NCBI GenBank assembly: GCA_941918925.1 | Contig: OW799233.1 | Span: 128,736,833 to 128,800,832, forward strand | Source: Phyto melanocephala | Taxonomy: Eukaryota > Arthropoda > Insecta > Diptera > Rhinophoridae | Length of the DNA stretch: 64,000 bases | Reading direction: 5' to 3' | Shown: positions 23,226 to 35,240 of the stretch, in pieces | Position numbering within the stretch: position 1 is the first letter of the stretch | Layout: each line of letters begins with the position of its first letter | Made by a program: the position numbers and the translations under genes | The notes under the pieces: generated by a model | Databases searched by the model: none | What the model was told of the DNA's origin: nothing | What the model saw: the letters and a program-made list of their open reading frames with translations, nothing else

Positions 23226-24258
23226 TATTAATAGCTTATTACTATATCCTATGACTAATCATCGAAGGTAATATTTAGAACGAGACCTTGGTATCAAAGA
23301 CACGTGTCACGTAAGGTCTACAAGTGTTTACCTCTAAGTGTGACTTAAATAAATATTTATTACGTTCTTTGCTTGATTTATTTGTTTGTGTATATACATA
23401 CATAATTAACACACTTTATGTATGTCGTAGTAAAATTAAAAATAAATTAAAAAGTTTTCAATGTATACGAATTAGTAAATTTACATACGAATACTAAAAA
23501 GCTTGGCAATATTTTTGCAAAACGTTTACTACATAGAGATTTTTTTGAAATATTCTTCAAAAAACAGTTTAACAAACCCATTAACACTTAAACATAATTT
23601 AACACAAATTAAAATAATTTTATCTTATATTTGCCATGTTGTCGTTGACGGCAATAGAATGCTGAATTCTCAAATTCGTCCTTGAATTTTCGTACTACCG
23701 TTTCAGCAAATATTTGCAAGTCAATGTTTTGTTATTGCTTTTTCGTTGTAAATCACCATGCCACGTGTGATATTTAAATTCAGAGTTGATGTATTGATTT
23801 TTTAGTTGTTTAACATACGCAATTAATTTTATAAAGTTTTATTAAAACAAAGAAATGGTTATTTTAAGAACACTAAACGCGTGCCTTAATTTATATTTCT
23901 TCTCTGCTTGTTCTTAGGTTTTTGTAAGTGCGTAATAGTTAAATAGATTTAACATTTTTCAAGAAATATTACAAACAGCTAAATTAGATTTTGTTTTTGG
24001 GATAACTAAGTAAAATATAAGATATAATTTCTTAACTGAACTTACGATTGAATTTGAATTTTTATTTCATAACTGTTCCAATTACACTGGTCTGCAGCAA
24101 AGATCGCCTTTTAATAAAAATATGTGAACTATAGCGATTTTATCACGTTTATTTTAAATCTGTCTTTATATACTTCTATTGAGCAATTTGAAATTAGCAA
24201 TGTTAAATTACTGAGAATTCGCTTTCCAGTGCAATAAATGTGACGTATGAGCTCTTAA
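23226..24258. other. No gene seen; AT-rich spacer
   Basis: Nothing recognisable. Confidence 0.5.
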
Positions 24259-24526
24259 CCCTCTAATGCCACATTTTTTGTTCGACTTGAAAAAATCATA
24301 TTAAAATAATTTAAGGGAAACACGAATCTGAAGTCAGTTTTTTTATTTGGGTACTCGTTTACATTTTACAGGTAAAAATGTATAGTCCGCCTTGAGCATT
24401 TACCGTCCGTCGGGCATTTACGTGGTAATTTAAACAACTTACATATATGATTAAAAAAAAAACACTTTAGTGTTTAAAATTTATTGTTTTTCTTTTGAAG
24501 AAATGGTACACAGTTTTATTGGTAAA

Positions 24527-24680
24527 CTAAAGGTTGTTGTGAAAATTAAAAAAACAATTTTTTGTTGTAGAGTTGCATAGATTAATTTGACATTTTTTAG
24601 AAAAAGCTTGTGTGTCTGACTTGCAACCTTGCATTTTGCACATTTTTTTACCAGATCGGTCCAAAAAAGTACACCAATGC
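24527..24680 (-). pseudogene. piggyBac transposase, C-terminal cysteine-rich domain
   Basis: In a different frame from the N-terminal part, the minus strand reads DRSGKKMCKMQGCKSDTQAF, then SKKCQINLCNSTTKNCFFNF followed by HN. The C-x(4)-C ... C-x(4)-C ... C-x(3)-H spacing matches the C-terminal zinc-binding domain of piggyBac transposases, which binds the element ends. A fragment only; it cannot be translated in frame with the N-terminal segment as it stands. Confidence 0.8.
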
Positions 24681-24699
24681 CCAAACCCCATTAAATTTA

Positions 24700-25058
24700 C
24701 CAGAAGGTGAGCAAGTTGGACCGTCACTTTCTTCTTCAAGTTGAACTTCTCTGTATCGATTTTTGGCACGAGTGTGCTTAGCTGGAGACACTAAAGGAAC
24801 AGATTCAGCAGAAGGAATATTTTCTGGGTCACGTTGTTCAAGATCAGTAATATTAGAAATATTCAGGCTACTATTTATGGCGTTTGTCAAAAGTTCAGGT
24901 GAATTAAGGAAGCGCTCTATTTCTATTTCGTCTACAGGGCAAAGAAAATCCGGATCACCCATATCATCTCCGTCGAAATCACTTTCAATTTTTTCATCAC
25001 CACTTTCATTATCCGATGAATAGCTCTCCATAAAAGCCAAAATTTCCTCTTCAGTCAT
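24700..25058 (-). pseudogene. piggyBac transposase, N-terminal acidic region
   Basis: Starts at an ATG at 25058, in the usual place of piggyBac proteins. The first 105 or so residues are acidic and serine-rich (MTEEEILAFMESYSSDNESG; DFDGDDMGDPDFLCPVDE), as is typical of the poorly conserved N-terminus of this family, and then become basic (HTRAKNRYREVQLEEE). The frame runs on to 24648 across the deletion junction into non-native sequence. The DDE core (roughly residues 130-500 in family members) is missing. The plus-strand frame at 24763-25023 is a shadow of this one. Confidence 0.8.
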
Positions 25059-25547
25059 TTTTAGAGCTTTTTTATACGATTGTCTTCCATTTTTACTGTA
25101 ATGTATTAATATTATAATATATAAAAATTTTTGAATAAATGCCCCAGTCCGCCAGTAGACTGGTTAAGCATAGACATCGTAACCAAGCTCCAAAAAGCTT
25201 GCTTATAAAAAGAAAGTATTTTTACTTTAAGTTAAAGAATTAATTACTTACCAGATAATTTTTTCAATTCAATCCAATACTTCCAATTTTTTTTTTTTTT
25301 TGATGTACAATATTCACTCTTTTCACAAATAATTTAAAATGACCAGTAACGTTTAAATTTAAATTCACATTGATATTTTGGTCAAACCAATTGAGGTGTT
25401 GCAATAGATTAAAAAGTTTTTTTTTTTTTAAATAAAGCTTAACTTACACTTTGATTAGTTATTTAATAAAATATTGTAAAAAATAAAAATTTTATAACGG
25501 TTCGTGTAAAACCCGTCTATAGGCGGGCCTAAGCATTAGAGGGTTAA

Positions 25548-27547
25548 CTTGATCAGAGCCGTTTAACGACTGAAATATTTTGCTAAATCAAACATTTCTA
25601 TTAATAGATGTTTTAAAAATAAAATGAATTTTTTTTTATTGTCAATATGTATTTTCCATAAATATTTTAACGAAAACATAAATAAAAACGTTTTTTTGAA
25701 ACAAAAGATTTACGACCCAAAGCTGTTAATATACAATTGGTGAGTCGTTGTGATGATTTAAAGTTTATTGTTTCAATTCGGTAAATATGCATAAATCACT
25801 TTTCAAAAATGAAGCATCAAATCTTATGCTGCAAGATTTTAAGCGAACGATCAAAGAAACAACCATTTTATTATAACTATAAATAGCTTCTATGTGATGA
25901 TTAAATATTGTCTGAATATAATTTTATTATCAGCTATCAGAGCTCTGCTACTGATTTACAAATGCTACAAATTTATTAGGTGTTAATTGGAACGATAAAC
26001 TGTTTGCTTTTGGCTTACATAAGAAACATATTAAATTTTATAGGTTTTCTAATCACTATAATATAACAGAGTTTATGTTATCATCGTCAGGGTAATGAAA
26101 CACCTGCTGTGAACTTACCCATTTTCAGCTCAACCTACCACATTATTACTAATGTTTCAGGAATATTTCACAAGCCAATAAGAGATAAACTACTTTCGAA
26201 AATATCTATACAGTTTTTACTCCCTTCTAAATCTGTTTTTTGAATCTAGAATGAAGCGAGCCTAGCTAGATAGACAAACAGACAACATTGTAGAAAATAG
26301 TCAAAAATTTAATATTAATAAAATTTTATTTTTACAATTTTATTATAGAAATAGTTATAAGAATTTAATTTTTTCATAAAAAAATATTTTGATATCTTTA
26401 CCAATAAAATAAAATCAGAAAATTAATTCAATAATTTAAAATTACTTAATCGCACATGTGCATTGTTAGAAGCCACCGGTGTAAACAGTTTTGCCTTATG
26501 CTTTAAATATCAAATGTTTGTGATATAAATATCGTATATGGACACCACCATAACCTCGCACAGTGGGATTTTTTGTGCAATAAGTAATTTTTTCGACACA
26601 TAAAATTTTAAAATGTTATAATGCAGTTTTGTAAAAAATTTATTCAGCATGAAGAATCCATAAATTGTTTGTTATGCAATAATGAAGTAAAGTCACATGT
26701 ATTTTTTGGTCCGAAATATTGAAAACTGTTTACGCGCTTCTATAGTGTTTGTACGTAAGATAGTTTTATTGCTTTGATTTATATATTGATTTTTTTAAAA
26801 AATATAGCCTTTTCTTTTCTAAAAAAAAATATATATATATAAAGTTCGCTCATATTTATTTAAAGGATATGATAGAATAAAATTTGTTCTATAATGTGCC
26901 GTGATTGCAAACTTCCTTGGAAGAAAAAAAAAGGTTAGTCGGTCGTGCTAGATGCTCCCGCTATAATAAAATGAAAGGTAAGACTCCATGCTATCAATTA
27001 AAAAAAAAAGTTTTAATAATTAATAATCTTTCATAAAATCATAAAATTTGTCTCCAAATTCATGAAATTTTTAATTTTAATTTTTTAGTTTTGGTAAAGA
27101 AACAAAAAGTTGTGGGAAAAATATAATATGGTTTATATAGGCGGTGAGTGGTGGGCGATAATTGAGATAATAAAGGTGCCAAATTTCAAAAACTTTGGCC
27201 CAAAAATAAATTTTGGATTCTATGGGCGGTGGGTAGAGGGTGTGGCCAATTTTTATGAAACTTTATATTTTTCTTAATTAAGCTAAGCAAAGGCTCTGTG
27301 CCAAATTTCAACATTCTATAAGCACTCCTTATATTTTTTGCCAAACATTGTATGAACAAATTCCTCTGTGCCTCGCCAATGTGCTACTACAGACTTGGAA
27401 GATAGGAATCTTCCATTATGATTTTATACGCTTTTAATTGCTATATAAATACACATAAAATAATTTGTTTTAATTTTACGCAAAATAACATAAAATAAAA
27501 AATTTCTTTTTTTTGCAACAAGTAATTTTTCAGGAGGAACACGTCCT
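25548..27547. other. No gene seen; one old repeat fragment
   Basis: AT-rich. About 27130-27370 contains TAGGCGGTGAGTGGTGGGCG, ATGGGCGGTGGGTAGAGGG and GTGCCAAATTTC, resembling decayed Helitron/Helentron-type repeat units. Otherwise nothing. Confidence 0.5.
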
Positions 27548-27677
27548 GCAGCCGTATTCTGTAAGTCGCTAAAGCTACATCTCTATCGCTAAAACTCAAA
27601 AAATATATTTAGAGAATGTCTTATAGCCAAAAAAAAAGAAAGAGATTTAGCTGTATCGACTTACAGAATAAGGATGC
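27548..27677. mobile_element. 130-bp palindromic MITE
   Basis: Inverted ends of about 37 bp: GCAGCCGTATTCTGTAAGTC on the left and, on the complement of the right, GCATCCTTATTCTGTAAGTC. It forms a large stem-loop. The frame at 27616-27840 starts inside it and is not supported as a gene. Confidence 0.75.
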
Positions 27678-28054
27678 TGGTTTGCACAATATCGGAGGCA
27701 CATACATATGTAGTTTCTATAAAAAGTTGAGATTGAAAATTAAGTTCTTATGCAGGATGTCCAAATTCGAATATTATTTTAATTTTTATAAAGCATTTTT
27801 TTTATTAATTTTTATTAATATTTCTTGGGAGATATTATAAGTATTTTTATTTCAGCTTAACCTTATTATTAAGCTTAACCTATATGTAGGTTTCGATTAA
27901 AAATAAAAAAATCAAATCGGACAACTGATCTGGCTCGGCAAGCTCCTAGTCTTTTACCATAATTCTCAGTCACGTTTTTCAATAAACCGTTTTCAATGGC
28001 TGATATCTGTCAAATCGCAAGATCTTGGTCGTTAATTCATTTGTTTTCTTATAT
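27678..28054. other. No gene seen
   Basis: AT-rich spacer. Confidence 0.5.
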
Positions 28055-28573
28055 AATTTAATTTAATTTAATTTAATTTAATTTAATTTAATTTAATTTA
28101 ATTTAATTTAATTTAATTTAATTTAATTTAATTTAATTTAATTTAATTTAATTTAATTTAATTTAATTTAATTTAATTTAATTTAATTTAATTTAATTTA
28201 ATTTAATTTAATTTAATTTAATTTAATTTAATTTAATTTAATTTAATTTAATTTAATTTAATTTAATTTAATTTAATTTAATTTAATTTAATTTAATTTA
28301 ATTTAATTTAATTTAATTTAATTTAATTTAATTTAATTTAATTTAATTTAATTTAATTTAATTTAATTTAATTTAATTTAATTTAATTTAATTTAATTTA
28401 ATTTAATTTAATTTAATTTAATTTAATTTAATTTAATTTAATTTAATTTAATTTAATTTAATTTAATTTAATTTAATTTAATTTAATTTAATTTAATTTA
28501 ATTTAATTTAATTTAATTTAATTTAATTTAATTTAATTTAATTTAATTTAATTTAATTTAATTTAATTTAATT
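28055..28573. repeat. (AATTT)n pentanucleotide array, about 103 units
   Basis: About 518 bp of apparently perfect AATTT/ATTTA repeat with no interruption that I can see. Left flank TTTTCTTATAT; right flank runs into TTTTTTCAAATTTTTTTC. Confidence 0.97.
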
Positions 28574-28603
28574 TTTTTCAAATTTTTTTCAAAAAATCTA
28601 TTA

Positions 28604-29138
28604 CAGTGCACTCGCGGTAACGTGAACATCGTCTAACGTAAACATCGCCTAACGTTAACAAGCTTTTTACGTTGACTACTGTGTAACATGAACAAACTCA
28701 GAAAGTTCCATAACTTGAAAGATTTTTTTTCACTGCAAATGTTTGGCACTGAAATATGTTATTTTCGATTTTTTAAATTAAGGGAATTCCCTGTGTGTAT
28801 TTTCCAAACGTTTTTTTGTATATATGGCATGGAAATTTGAAGACTTATTCTTATGCCAAGCGGTGAATCAGTCAGCATGAGTGTTGAAAAATCTTAATGT
28901 GTGGAGTTAAAAGAAAAGGCAGTCTTTATAAATAGTTTGCGAAAATGAATCTCGTGATCTTGTAATGCATTATAAATAATAATTTTAGTTTTAGTAATAC
29001 AAACAATAATATAATTTCACGTTTAAGCGTGTAAAAATTTATATTTCTCTCATTTAACTCGATATTCGCTTACGCGAAATATTTCGCTAACATGAACTGC
29101 TTTAGTTTTAATTAGTTCATGTTACCGCGAGTGCACTG
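28604..29138. mobile_element. pogo/Tigger-like non-autonomous element
   Basis: 535 bp, TA on both sides (28602-28603, 29139-29140). Ends CAGTGCACTCGCGGTAACGT and complement CAGTGCACTCGCGGTAACAT, then GAAC on both: one mismatch in 24. CAGTG ends with TA duplication suit the pogo/Tigger branch of Tc1/mariner. Near both ends there are further short variants of the same motif (CTAACGTAAACATCGCC; CGCTTACGCGAAATATTTCG), as in binding-site clusters. No coding sequence. Confidence 0.85.
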
Positions 29139-29140
29139 TA

Positions 29141-30427
29141 TTTATCTGGATGTTTAGCAAGAGGTACCATCCTATTGAAACCACATATTTCTTCATTTCT
29201 TAACAGATCATGCAGTAATTAAAATACATTTTTTAATTAAATTAACATAGAATTCTGATTTAGCTAACACAAGCCATATTAGTCACTTTGTCTACTATTA
29301 TTATTATTAAATAAAACGTGTTAAATATTCGACCATTAAAAAACTATATTTAAAAGCATAAAAATTCGTTCTACTAAAAGCTACATATCTTGATGGCAAT
29401 AAAAAGTCACCTTATTAATCATTTACTAAGTTACAATGTTACTAACAGTACTTGCTAGTTCCTTAATTATAATTGCAAAATTATGTTAATAAACGGTTTT
29501 TTAAAGATTTTATCTAATGTTTTTGGCGTGTGTATAAAATTCATTTATTCGACCATTTCAAATCAGCAGTAATAAAAAAAAACTATAAAAAATCAATCAA
29601 AACACTGGTCCACGTGTAAATGTTTAAGCGGGTGTCGGCAAGGGAGGTGGGATATAAACTAACGAAATTTCTACGTATTTTAGGTATAAATTTTGATTAT
29701 ATAAATTCTACTGTTTGTCTTTTTAAACTGAAATCACTACAGTTTTTAACTGTTTTATTTTGTTTCGTAAACAAACAAAACGTTAATATTGTTTTTTCTA
29801 AGCCATTACACGTGTAAATAAGTCGATCGTTTCGATGGTTATACATAACCCAGTAAGTAATGGAATGAAATTATTAACATAAACATGAAATTAGCAAGTA
29901 CTGTTGAGAAATTAAACTCTTTCATTTACCTTTTTCGCCACTATTTTATTTAGTTTAAGTTTTCTTTTGAAGCTTTCGTATGCTTGAATATACAATGAGC
30001 GATATTTAAAAAAAAATACTTCAATATTGCCAGGACGGATATAGAATCCCTAACAAAAATGCATTAAAAATAATAGAGATAAGAAAAGAAAGACAAATTA
30101 AGAAGTAAATGCTTTAATTCCCATTTTCCAATTTCATTAAATTGTAACAGAAATAGTAGTTTTAAATTATATATGAGTATACCGATGATGAAATGGTAGC
30201 AAGTTTCGCAAATGTATTTCACTAGGCTTATATCGGAATGATTTTTCAATATTTTTCTTATTTTCCTAATAAAACGTTTCAAACTTTGTGTAAGACATTA
30301 TATTCTAAGACGACCTAAGCCCCCGGACATTATTTTATTTATGTCCTTGGTGTGAATGTACTTTTTTCATTTTCTGTAATTAAATATTTATCTAAATTTT
30401 TTGAAAGGTGGCTTTTTGCTACTGCTC
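29141..30427. other. No supported gene
   Basis: AT-rich. Short frames at 29620-29817 and 30282-30064 have no motifs I recognise. Confidence 0.5.
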
Positions 30428-31485
30428 TTATTAAAGTAACGGCGGAAATTCGTAGCTAAATTGGTAATGGTAACATTGCGTTCCTAACACTGTTGGATTA
30501 CTCTAAGGCGTTTGATATGGTTGACCACAGTACACTTCGTATTAAGTTAACTACTCTATTAAATTTTACTATCTCTGCAGCTGGCCCCATTTTAACTTAT
30601 CTTGAAAATCGTTACCAATATGTTTCTGCAGGTAACAATAAATCATGCCCGCTGCCAGTAAGAAATAACGTTCCACAAGGTTCTATCCTAGGATCTCTTC
30701 TTTTTAACTTATATATCAATGACTTACCACAGCAGTTGTTATATTGTAAGATTCATATTTATGCTGATGACGTGCAACTTTACTTATATACAAATATTAA
30801 CAATGTAGTTGAATGTTTTTCCAATCTTAATTCTGACCTGTCTTAAATTCAAGCTTAGGCTACGGCTAATGGCCTCTGTCTTAATCCTGCTTAGTCAAAA
30901 TGCTTGAAGATTTTGCGAAACTCTTTACAAGATACCAATATACCCGACATCTTTTTAAATAACCAACGTATTGCAGTTGTCAGCAAAACTGAAAACCTTG
31001 AAGTAATTCTTAATTCATCACTTACGTGGTCCAATCATGTAAACAACGCTACTGGGAAAATTTTTTGGATGCTACGCTCGCTTTGGAAGACTCAGCATTT
31101 AACCCCTGTTAACATACGTCTACTTCTTGCCAAAACTTACCTTATCCCAACTCTCCTATATGGCTGCGAAGTCTTCGCTATTGGTGATTGCTTAACTAAA
31201 AGAAATTAACTTCCACATTAAACGCTATACTAAGATATGTGTTTAATTTAAGGCGATCATCTCACATAACACCCTGTGAAAGTAAACTCTATGGAGTACG
31301 TTTTTGTGATCTACTAAAAATTAGATCTTTGTTACTTATGCACAAGATTTTATTTACTAATGAGCCATCATACTTTTACCCGCTCAAGAAGAAATAACAA
31401 TCTGATTCAAATTAGATATAAAACGCTTGTGTCTGAATGGCAATTTTTAATTCATTGTACTCGTCTTTGGAACTCGCTACCGTCG
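30428..31485 (+). pseudogene. Non-LTR retrotransposon reverse transcriptase, 5' segment of split copy
   Basis: Reads as part of a LINE ORF2 of the jockey/R1 type. From about 30430: KVTAEIRS, then LLDYSKAFDMVDHSTL (RT motif with the first catalytic D), PVRNNVPQGSILGSLLFNLY and the catalytic box IYADDVQLYLYT near 30754-30790. After a stop at about 30844 the reading continues at 30904 through NLEVILNSSLTWSNHV and LIPTLLYGCEVF, then past another stop to PCESKLYGVRFCDLLKIRSL and near 31460 to RLWNSLPS. Several stops and a frame change make it dead. It is interrupted at 31486 by a Transib-like element and resumes at 32538. Confidence 0.88.
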
Positions 31486-32532
31486 CACTGTGTTGCGGCT
31501 AGTGGAAAAGTAACTTTTTTCTGATTATTTTTTTCAGTATTTTTAATGATGCAATTTTGTCACAGACATTCCAAGTAAACAAAAAACACATAAAGCTTAT
31601 TTTTATGTTGGCCCGTTGATTTTTAATTGATTTTAGAAGTCAAATATACAAAATTTTCACGAAAAGAGGGGATTTCAGGGCTGTATTCAAAATGATCTCA
31701 TTTGATTTTGGTGACAGATATTTTGATTCGAAAAAAAAATCTGCCTTTGGACAAGTATCTTCTGTAAAAAAAAAAAGAAATGTTGTTTGAGACATTTTCA
31801 TATGCACCTTTTTCAGAGCGAAAACCCGACTAAAGGTCCATTTTTCCTTAAAATTTGGGTTAGGTAAGCAATATTTAAAAAGTCCCAGAGAGTCCCAGTT
31901 TCAAACCACTACAGAAATGTTACATGATTTGTTTTCAACGAACTGTGAAAAAATCAGCTGCCCATACCTGCCCTCCTGGGAGTTATAGCGATTTTAGTAT
32001 ATCACTCTCAGTATTTATTCCATAGAAATAGAACGAAAATTCTCGGAATGACTTATTGAATAATTTAATCATATTGGTTTTCGGGTGACAAAAATGAGCA
32101 TAACTCTCTTAAAACTGAAGCTATTGAATTCAAACCGGTATCAAATTAAAGCTTTTATTTCCACCTTTTAAATAAAGAATGAAATAGATTATGATTTTAT
32201 ATAAAATTTCAGAGTTATTCAACAAATATCGAAAAATCATGTTCTTGTTCGGACCACCCTATAATTTATTTAAAAACTAATCATAGGGTATTTATCAGAA
32301 ATAAAAGAAGAATTAAAATAAATTTTTTTTTAAATTTTTCGAACAATTTTTTTTTTTATTTTTGACTTTTGTTGAAAATTTGACCCAATAATTTTTTTCG
32401 GTGTAAATTTTATTTCACTCATTCTGTTTGGGATTTCATTCTGACCAATCTGTAGAAGTTTCTCATCGATACAATTAAAATTACAGTTTAGGCAATATGA
32501 TTTCCAAAAAATTCTGGTTTCGCAACACTGTG
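31486..32532. mobile_element. Transib-like DNA transposon, non-autonomous, complete
   Basis: 1047 bp with inverted ends CACTGTGTTGCG (left) and CACAGTGTTGCG (complement of right). A 5-bp duplication CGTCG lies at 31481-31485 and 32533-32537. Transib elements, relatives of the RAG recombinase, are known for CAC(A/T)RTG-type ends, 5-bp duplications and a CGNCG target preference; all three fit here. Removing the insert reconnects the LINE reading frame across the site (LWNSLPS to SIQFLSN). I find no transposase in the interior. Confidence 0.88.
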
Positions 32533-32537
32533 CGTCG

Positions 32538-32600
32538 TCTATACAGTTTTTGAGTAATGCAACGCAGTTTTTAATTATTTTAGTTTAATCTTTTTTTTTT
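32538..32600 (+). pseudogene. LINE ORF2 tail after the Transib insertion
   Basis: Continues the reverse-transcriptase ORF of 30428-31485: the frame reads SIQFLSNATQFLIILV and then a stop. A LWNSLPxSI tail close to the stop is common at the end of this LINE type. Confidence 0.75.
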
Positions 32601-33062
32601 TTCTTTGAAATTTCTTAAGAAACCAGTCATTTCTAGGACTATTTTTTTAAATATTAATCAACAGGAGTAGAAACAGTTTTGTTTAAGTACATATTTTTTG
32701 TTCTAAAATTTGTTTAAAAACATATTTAAGTATATACGTCTAAAATTAAAAAATTATTGAAAATATGAAATAAAAAAAAATAAATTGGAAAAATGTTTCT
32801 GTGAGAGGATTTAGCAGTTTTTATTAACAAACCTTTTTACACTTCAAGACTTAAGATGAAAAAAACTACATGCTGGTCGACGAGGTGTATCTTTCTCTGC
32901 CACACGGCATTAAAATCTCAATTTACTTAAAAAGTGGATTTAGCAGGTTTGCATTTAAAGCCGACGATATGTTTTTTTTACTTTCTATAAATTAAAAAAA
33001 AAAAAAATTCCGTACACATATGAGTTTATTTTGTTAAAAATGTATTACTTACAATATGAAAA
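32601..33062. other. No gene seen
   Basis: AT-rich with homopolymer runs. Confidence 0.5.
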
Positions 33063-33382
33063 TCTATATACTCGTATATTAAAGTGAAACGTGGCTGAAA
33101 GATTTACTGGCAGGCTGCCTAATTGATTTTTCATTGCACAACCCAAGCGCAAACAGTTAGAAACAACGGGTTCCTTTGGTTGATTTAAAGAGTTACTGAA
33201 ATCTAGTTGAAAAATCAGCTGATATGTGTCTTGTCTTTTTTGTGAATTTTTAACCAAAAAACAGGTTAAAACTATGATTTGGTACTTTTTTGGTACCATA
33301 TTTAATTTCTAAACACATAAAGCAAAGAAAAACTTTAGTTGTATTAGAAAATCCATGAAAAAAAATTAATGTATTTCGGCCC

Positions 33383-33968
33383 TTTTTATACCCTTCACAC
33401 TGTGAAAAAGGGTATATATAGGTTTGTCATTCCATTTGTAATTTCTACAATTTTCATTTCCGACCCCATAAAATAAATATATATCTTCTGAAAGCTTATG
33501 AGTAGGGGGGTCGATTAAGCTCTGTCAGTCTGTCCGTGTGTATGTTGAAATCAACTTTTTGAAGCTCCCCGACATCGCTTGGACCCGGGTGAGGTATTAA
33601 AATATCAGAAATATTCGGGAGTAGATCGGTATTGAAAATCAGAAACATAGGTACATAAACAACTCAGATATGAGCAAAAACCCACGACCACCTCGATTTT
33701 TTTTTTCACAAAAACAACATTACAACAACAACATACATACATACAAACGTGTGTACTAGTTAGAGAAAACGTGGCATCGAATCCCAGCTGAGCCAAAAAA
33801 TTTACATACATACGTAAATTTATAATTTTACAATGGGATTTTTTTATATATGTATGTACGTATATCATATGGGATGAATGTTGGTACAAACTACTGTTAT
33901 TGCATGACTACACGCTGTGAAGTGTATATAAGATTCGGCACGGCCGAATATAGCGCTGTTACTTGTTT
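33383..33968 (+). mobile_element. Helentron subfamily 1 nested in Helitron B
   Basis: Short, complete-looking copy: TTTTTATACCCTTCACACTG start, GACCCCATAAAATAAATAT, CATCGAATCCCAGCTGAGCC, subterminal GTGAAGTGTATA, hairpin ATTCGGC-ACG-GCCGAAT and GCGCTGTTACTTGTTT end. It lacks the long A/T block of other copies. The frame at 33889-33605 is a repeat shadow. Confidence 0.88.
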
Positions 33969-34089
33969 AAATTCAAATATATAACGGGTAAAAACTTTCT
34001 CTCTCTTGTTAGGACTTTATTAAGTTTTCTTACATTATGTAATAGCACATAATATGATAGTTATTATCGCCTAATAGAAAATGGACAAT

Positions 34090-35240
34090 AAAGAGTGCTA
34101 TATTTGGCCGTGCCGAATCTGATAATACACTTCACCATCATGTATAATCCCACATCGTAACTTAACCTATATTTCATGTTATATGCCATTTTCCTTATTA
34201 TTTCCGACACCATCCTTGATTTTGCATTTTTACTTAGTTAACAGTATTCTACTAGTCAAGCCCTTTAATTTGATACCCATAATGATATGGTTAAAAAAAT
34301 TTTATCCGCTATTTTGTTTTAGACGCCATCTTGGATTTTAAATTTTTTAATAATTACTTGTATTCTACTGGTAAAGCCCTTTCATTTGATACCAATATTG
34401 AGGGGGTTCAAGAAGTTATATTTTAAAATACTAGATTTGACCCATATAAAAATTAATTGTTCGACATTTTGTAGAGGCGGCCAACATGAATTTTAATTTT
34501 TTTATGGTGCTTATGTCGCGCTAGTTAAGTCCTTTTAGATGATACCAATATTGACTCTTTCGGTTGTCTAGAAGCTGAAAAAATTTAATTTACGTATGTA
34601 AATTTTTGGAATAAATATTTAAAAAAAAATTTGCCTATAACTTTACCGATTAGAGCCCGCTTTATTCAAAATTTTTCACCATAAGAAATGAATACATATG
34701 TTCTTATTAATCTGCTCCCAAGAAATTGGGCAGTGTATGTATGTTGTGGTTTTGTACCTGAACAGCAAAATGCAACTATGTTGCTCATTAATGTTTGTCG
34801 AAGAGGTACCTGCACTTAATTGTCAATAAAATCAACATTTGTGTATAGATTGATCATCATTTATGGCTTATTTAATTCCCAATTATCTAGCCTTTCGAAT
34901 AAAGACAAAATGTAAATTATTTAAGTTTTTTAAGAGTTTTTGAGGACAAAAAAAAGTAGTATTTCATAAAATTATTTTCCGTTACCAATTTCTGAATAAA
35001 TCCGAAGCAGTTGAAAACTGAAAAAAATTATTTAACGTTGACTTAAAGGCACTTTTATCCCACATCTTTTAGTGTTTCAATTATTCAAATCGAACAAGTC
35101 GTTAAAGGGTTATATTGAAAAAGGTAAGCGTGGTCGCCTTGTTTAGGGAAAAGTATTAGCCATGCCCATAAAAAAATCTGTACGTGAAACGCGAAAACTA
35201 AAATCCGAATTGAATTTAATGAGTTAAGATCCTTGGACAT
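34090..35240 (-). mobile_element. Helentron subfamily 3 relic nested in Helitron B
   Basis: Minus strand. The 3' end (complement ATTCGGC-ACG-GCCAAAT) starts at about 34091. The interior repeats the degenerate unit seen in the copy at 62244: AGTCAAGCCCTTTAATTTGATACC, GCCATCTTGGATTTT and CCGATTAGAGC occur once to four times. The 5' end is not recognisable; the right boundary is only where Helitron B sequence resumes. Confidence 0.6.

Larger units (their letters stand above)
24259..25543 (-). mobile_element. piggyBac element, internally deleted
   Basis: 1285 bp, flanked by TTAA on both sides (24255-24258 and 25544-25547), with inverted ends CCCTCTAATGC. A TTAA target and CCCT-type ends define piggyBac. 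Subterminal GTCCGCC motifs occur at both sides (24382, 25147). Inside, in minus orientation, are the two ends of a piggyBac transposase (listed below) with the entire catalytic middle removed, so it can only move if a full transposase is supplied elsewhere. Confidence 0.93.

Noticed and set aside
33605..33889. Frame similar to that at 63354-63647, as a conserved gene family
   Set aside because: Both are antisense to the same Helentron subfamily; the similarity is that of the repeat.
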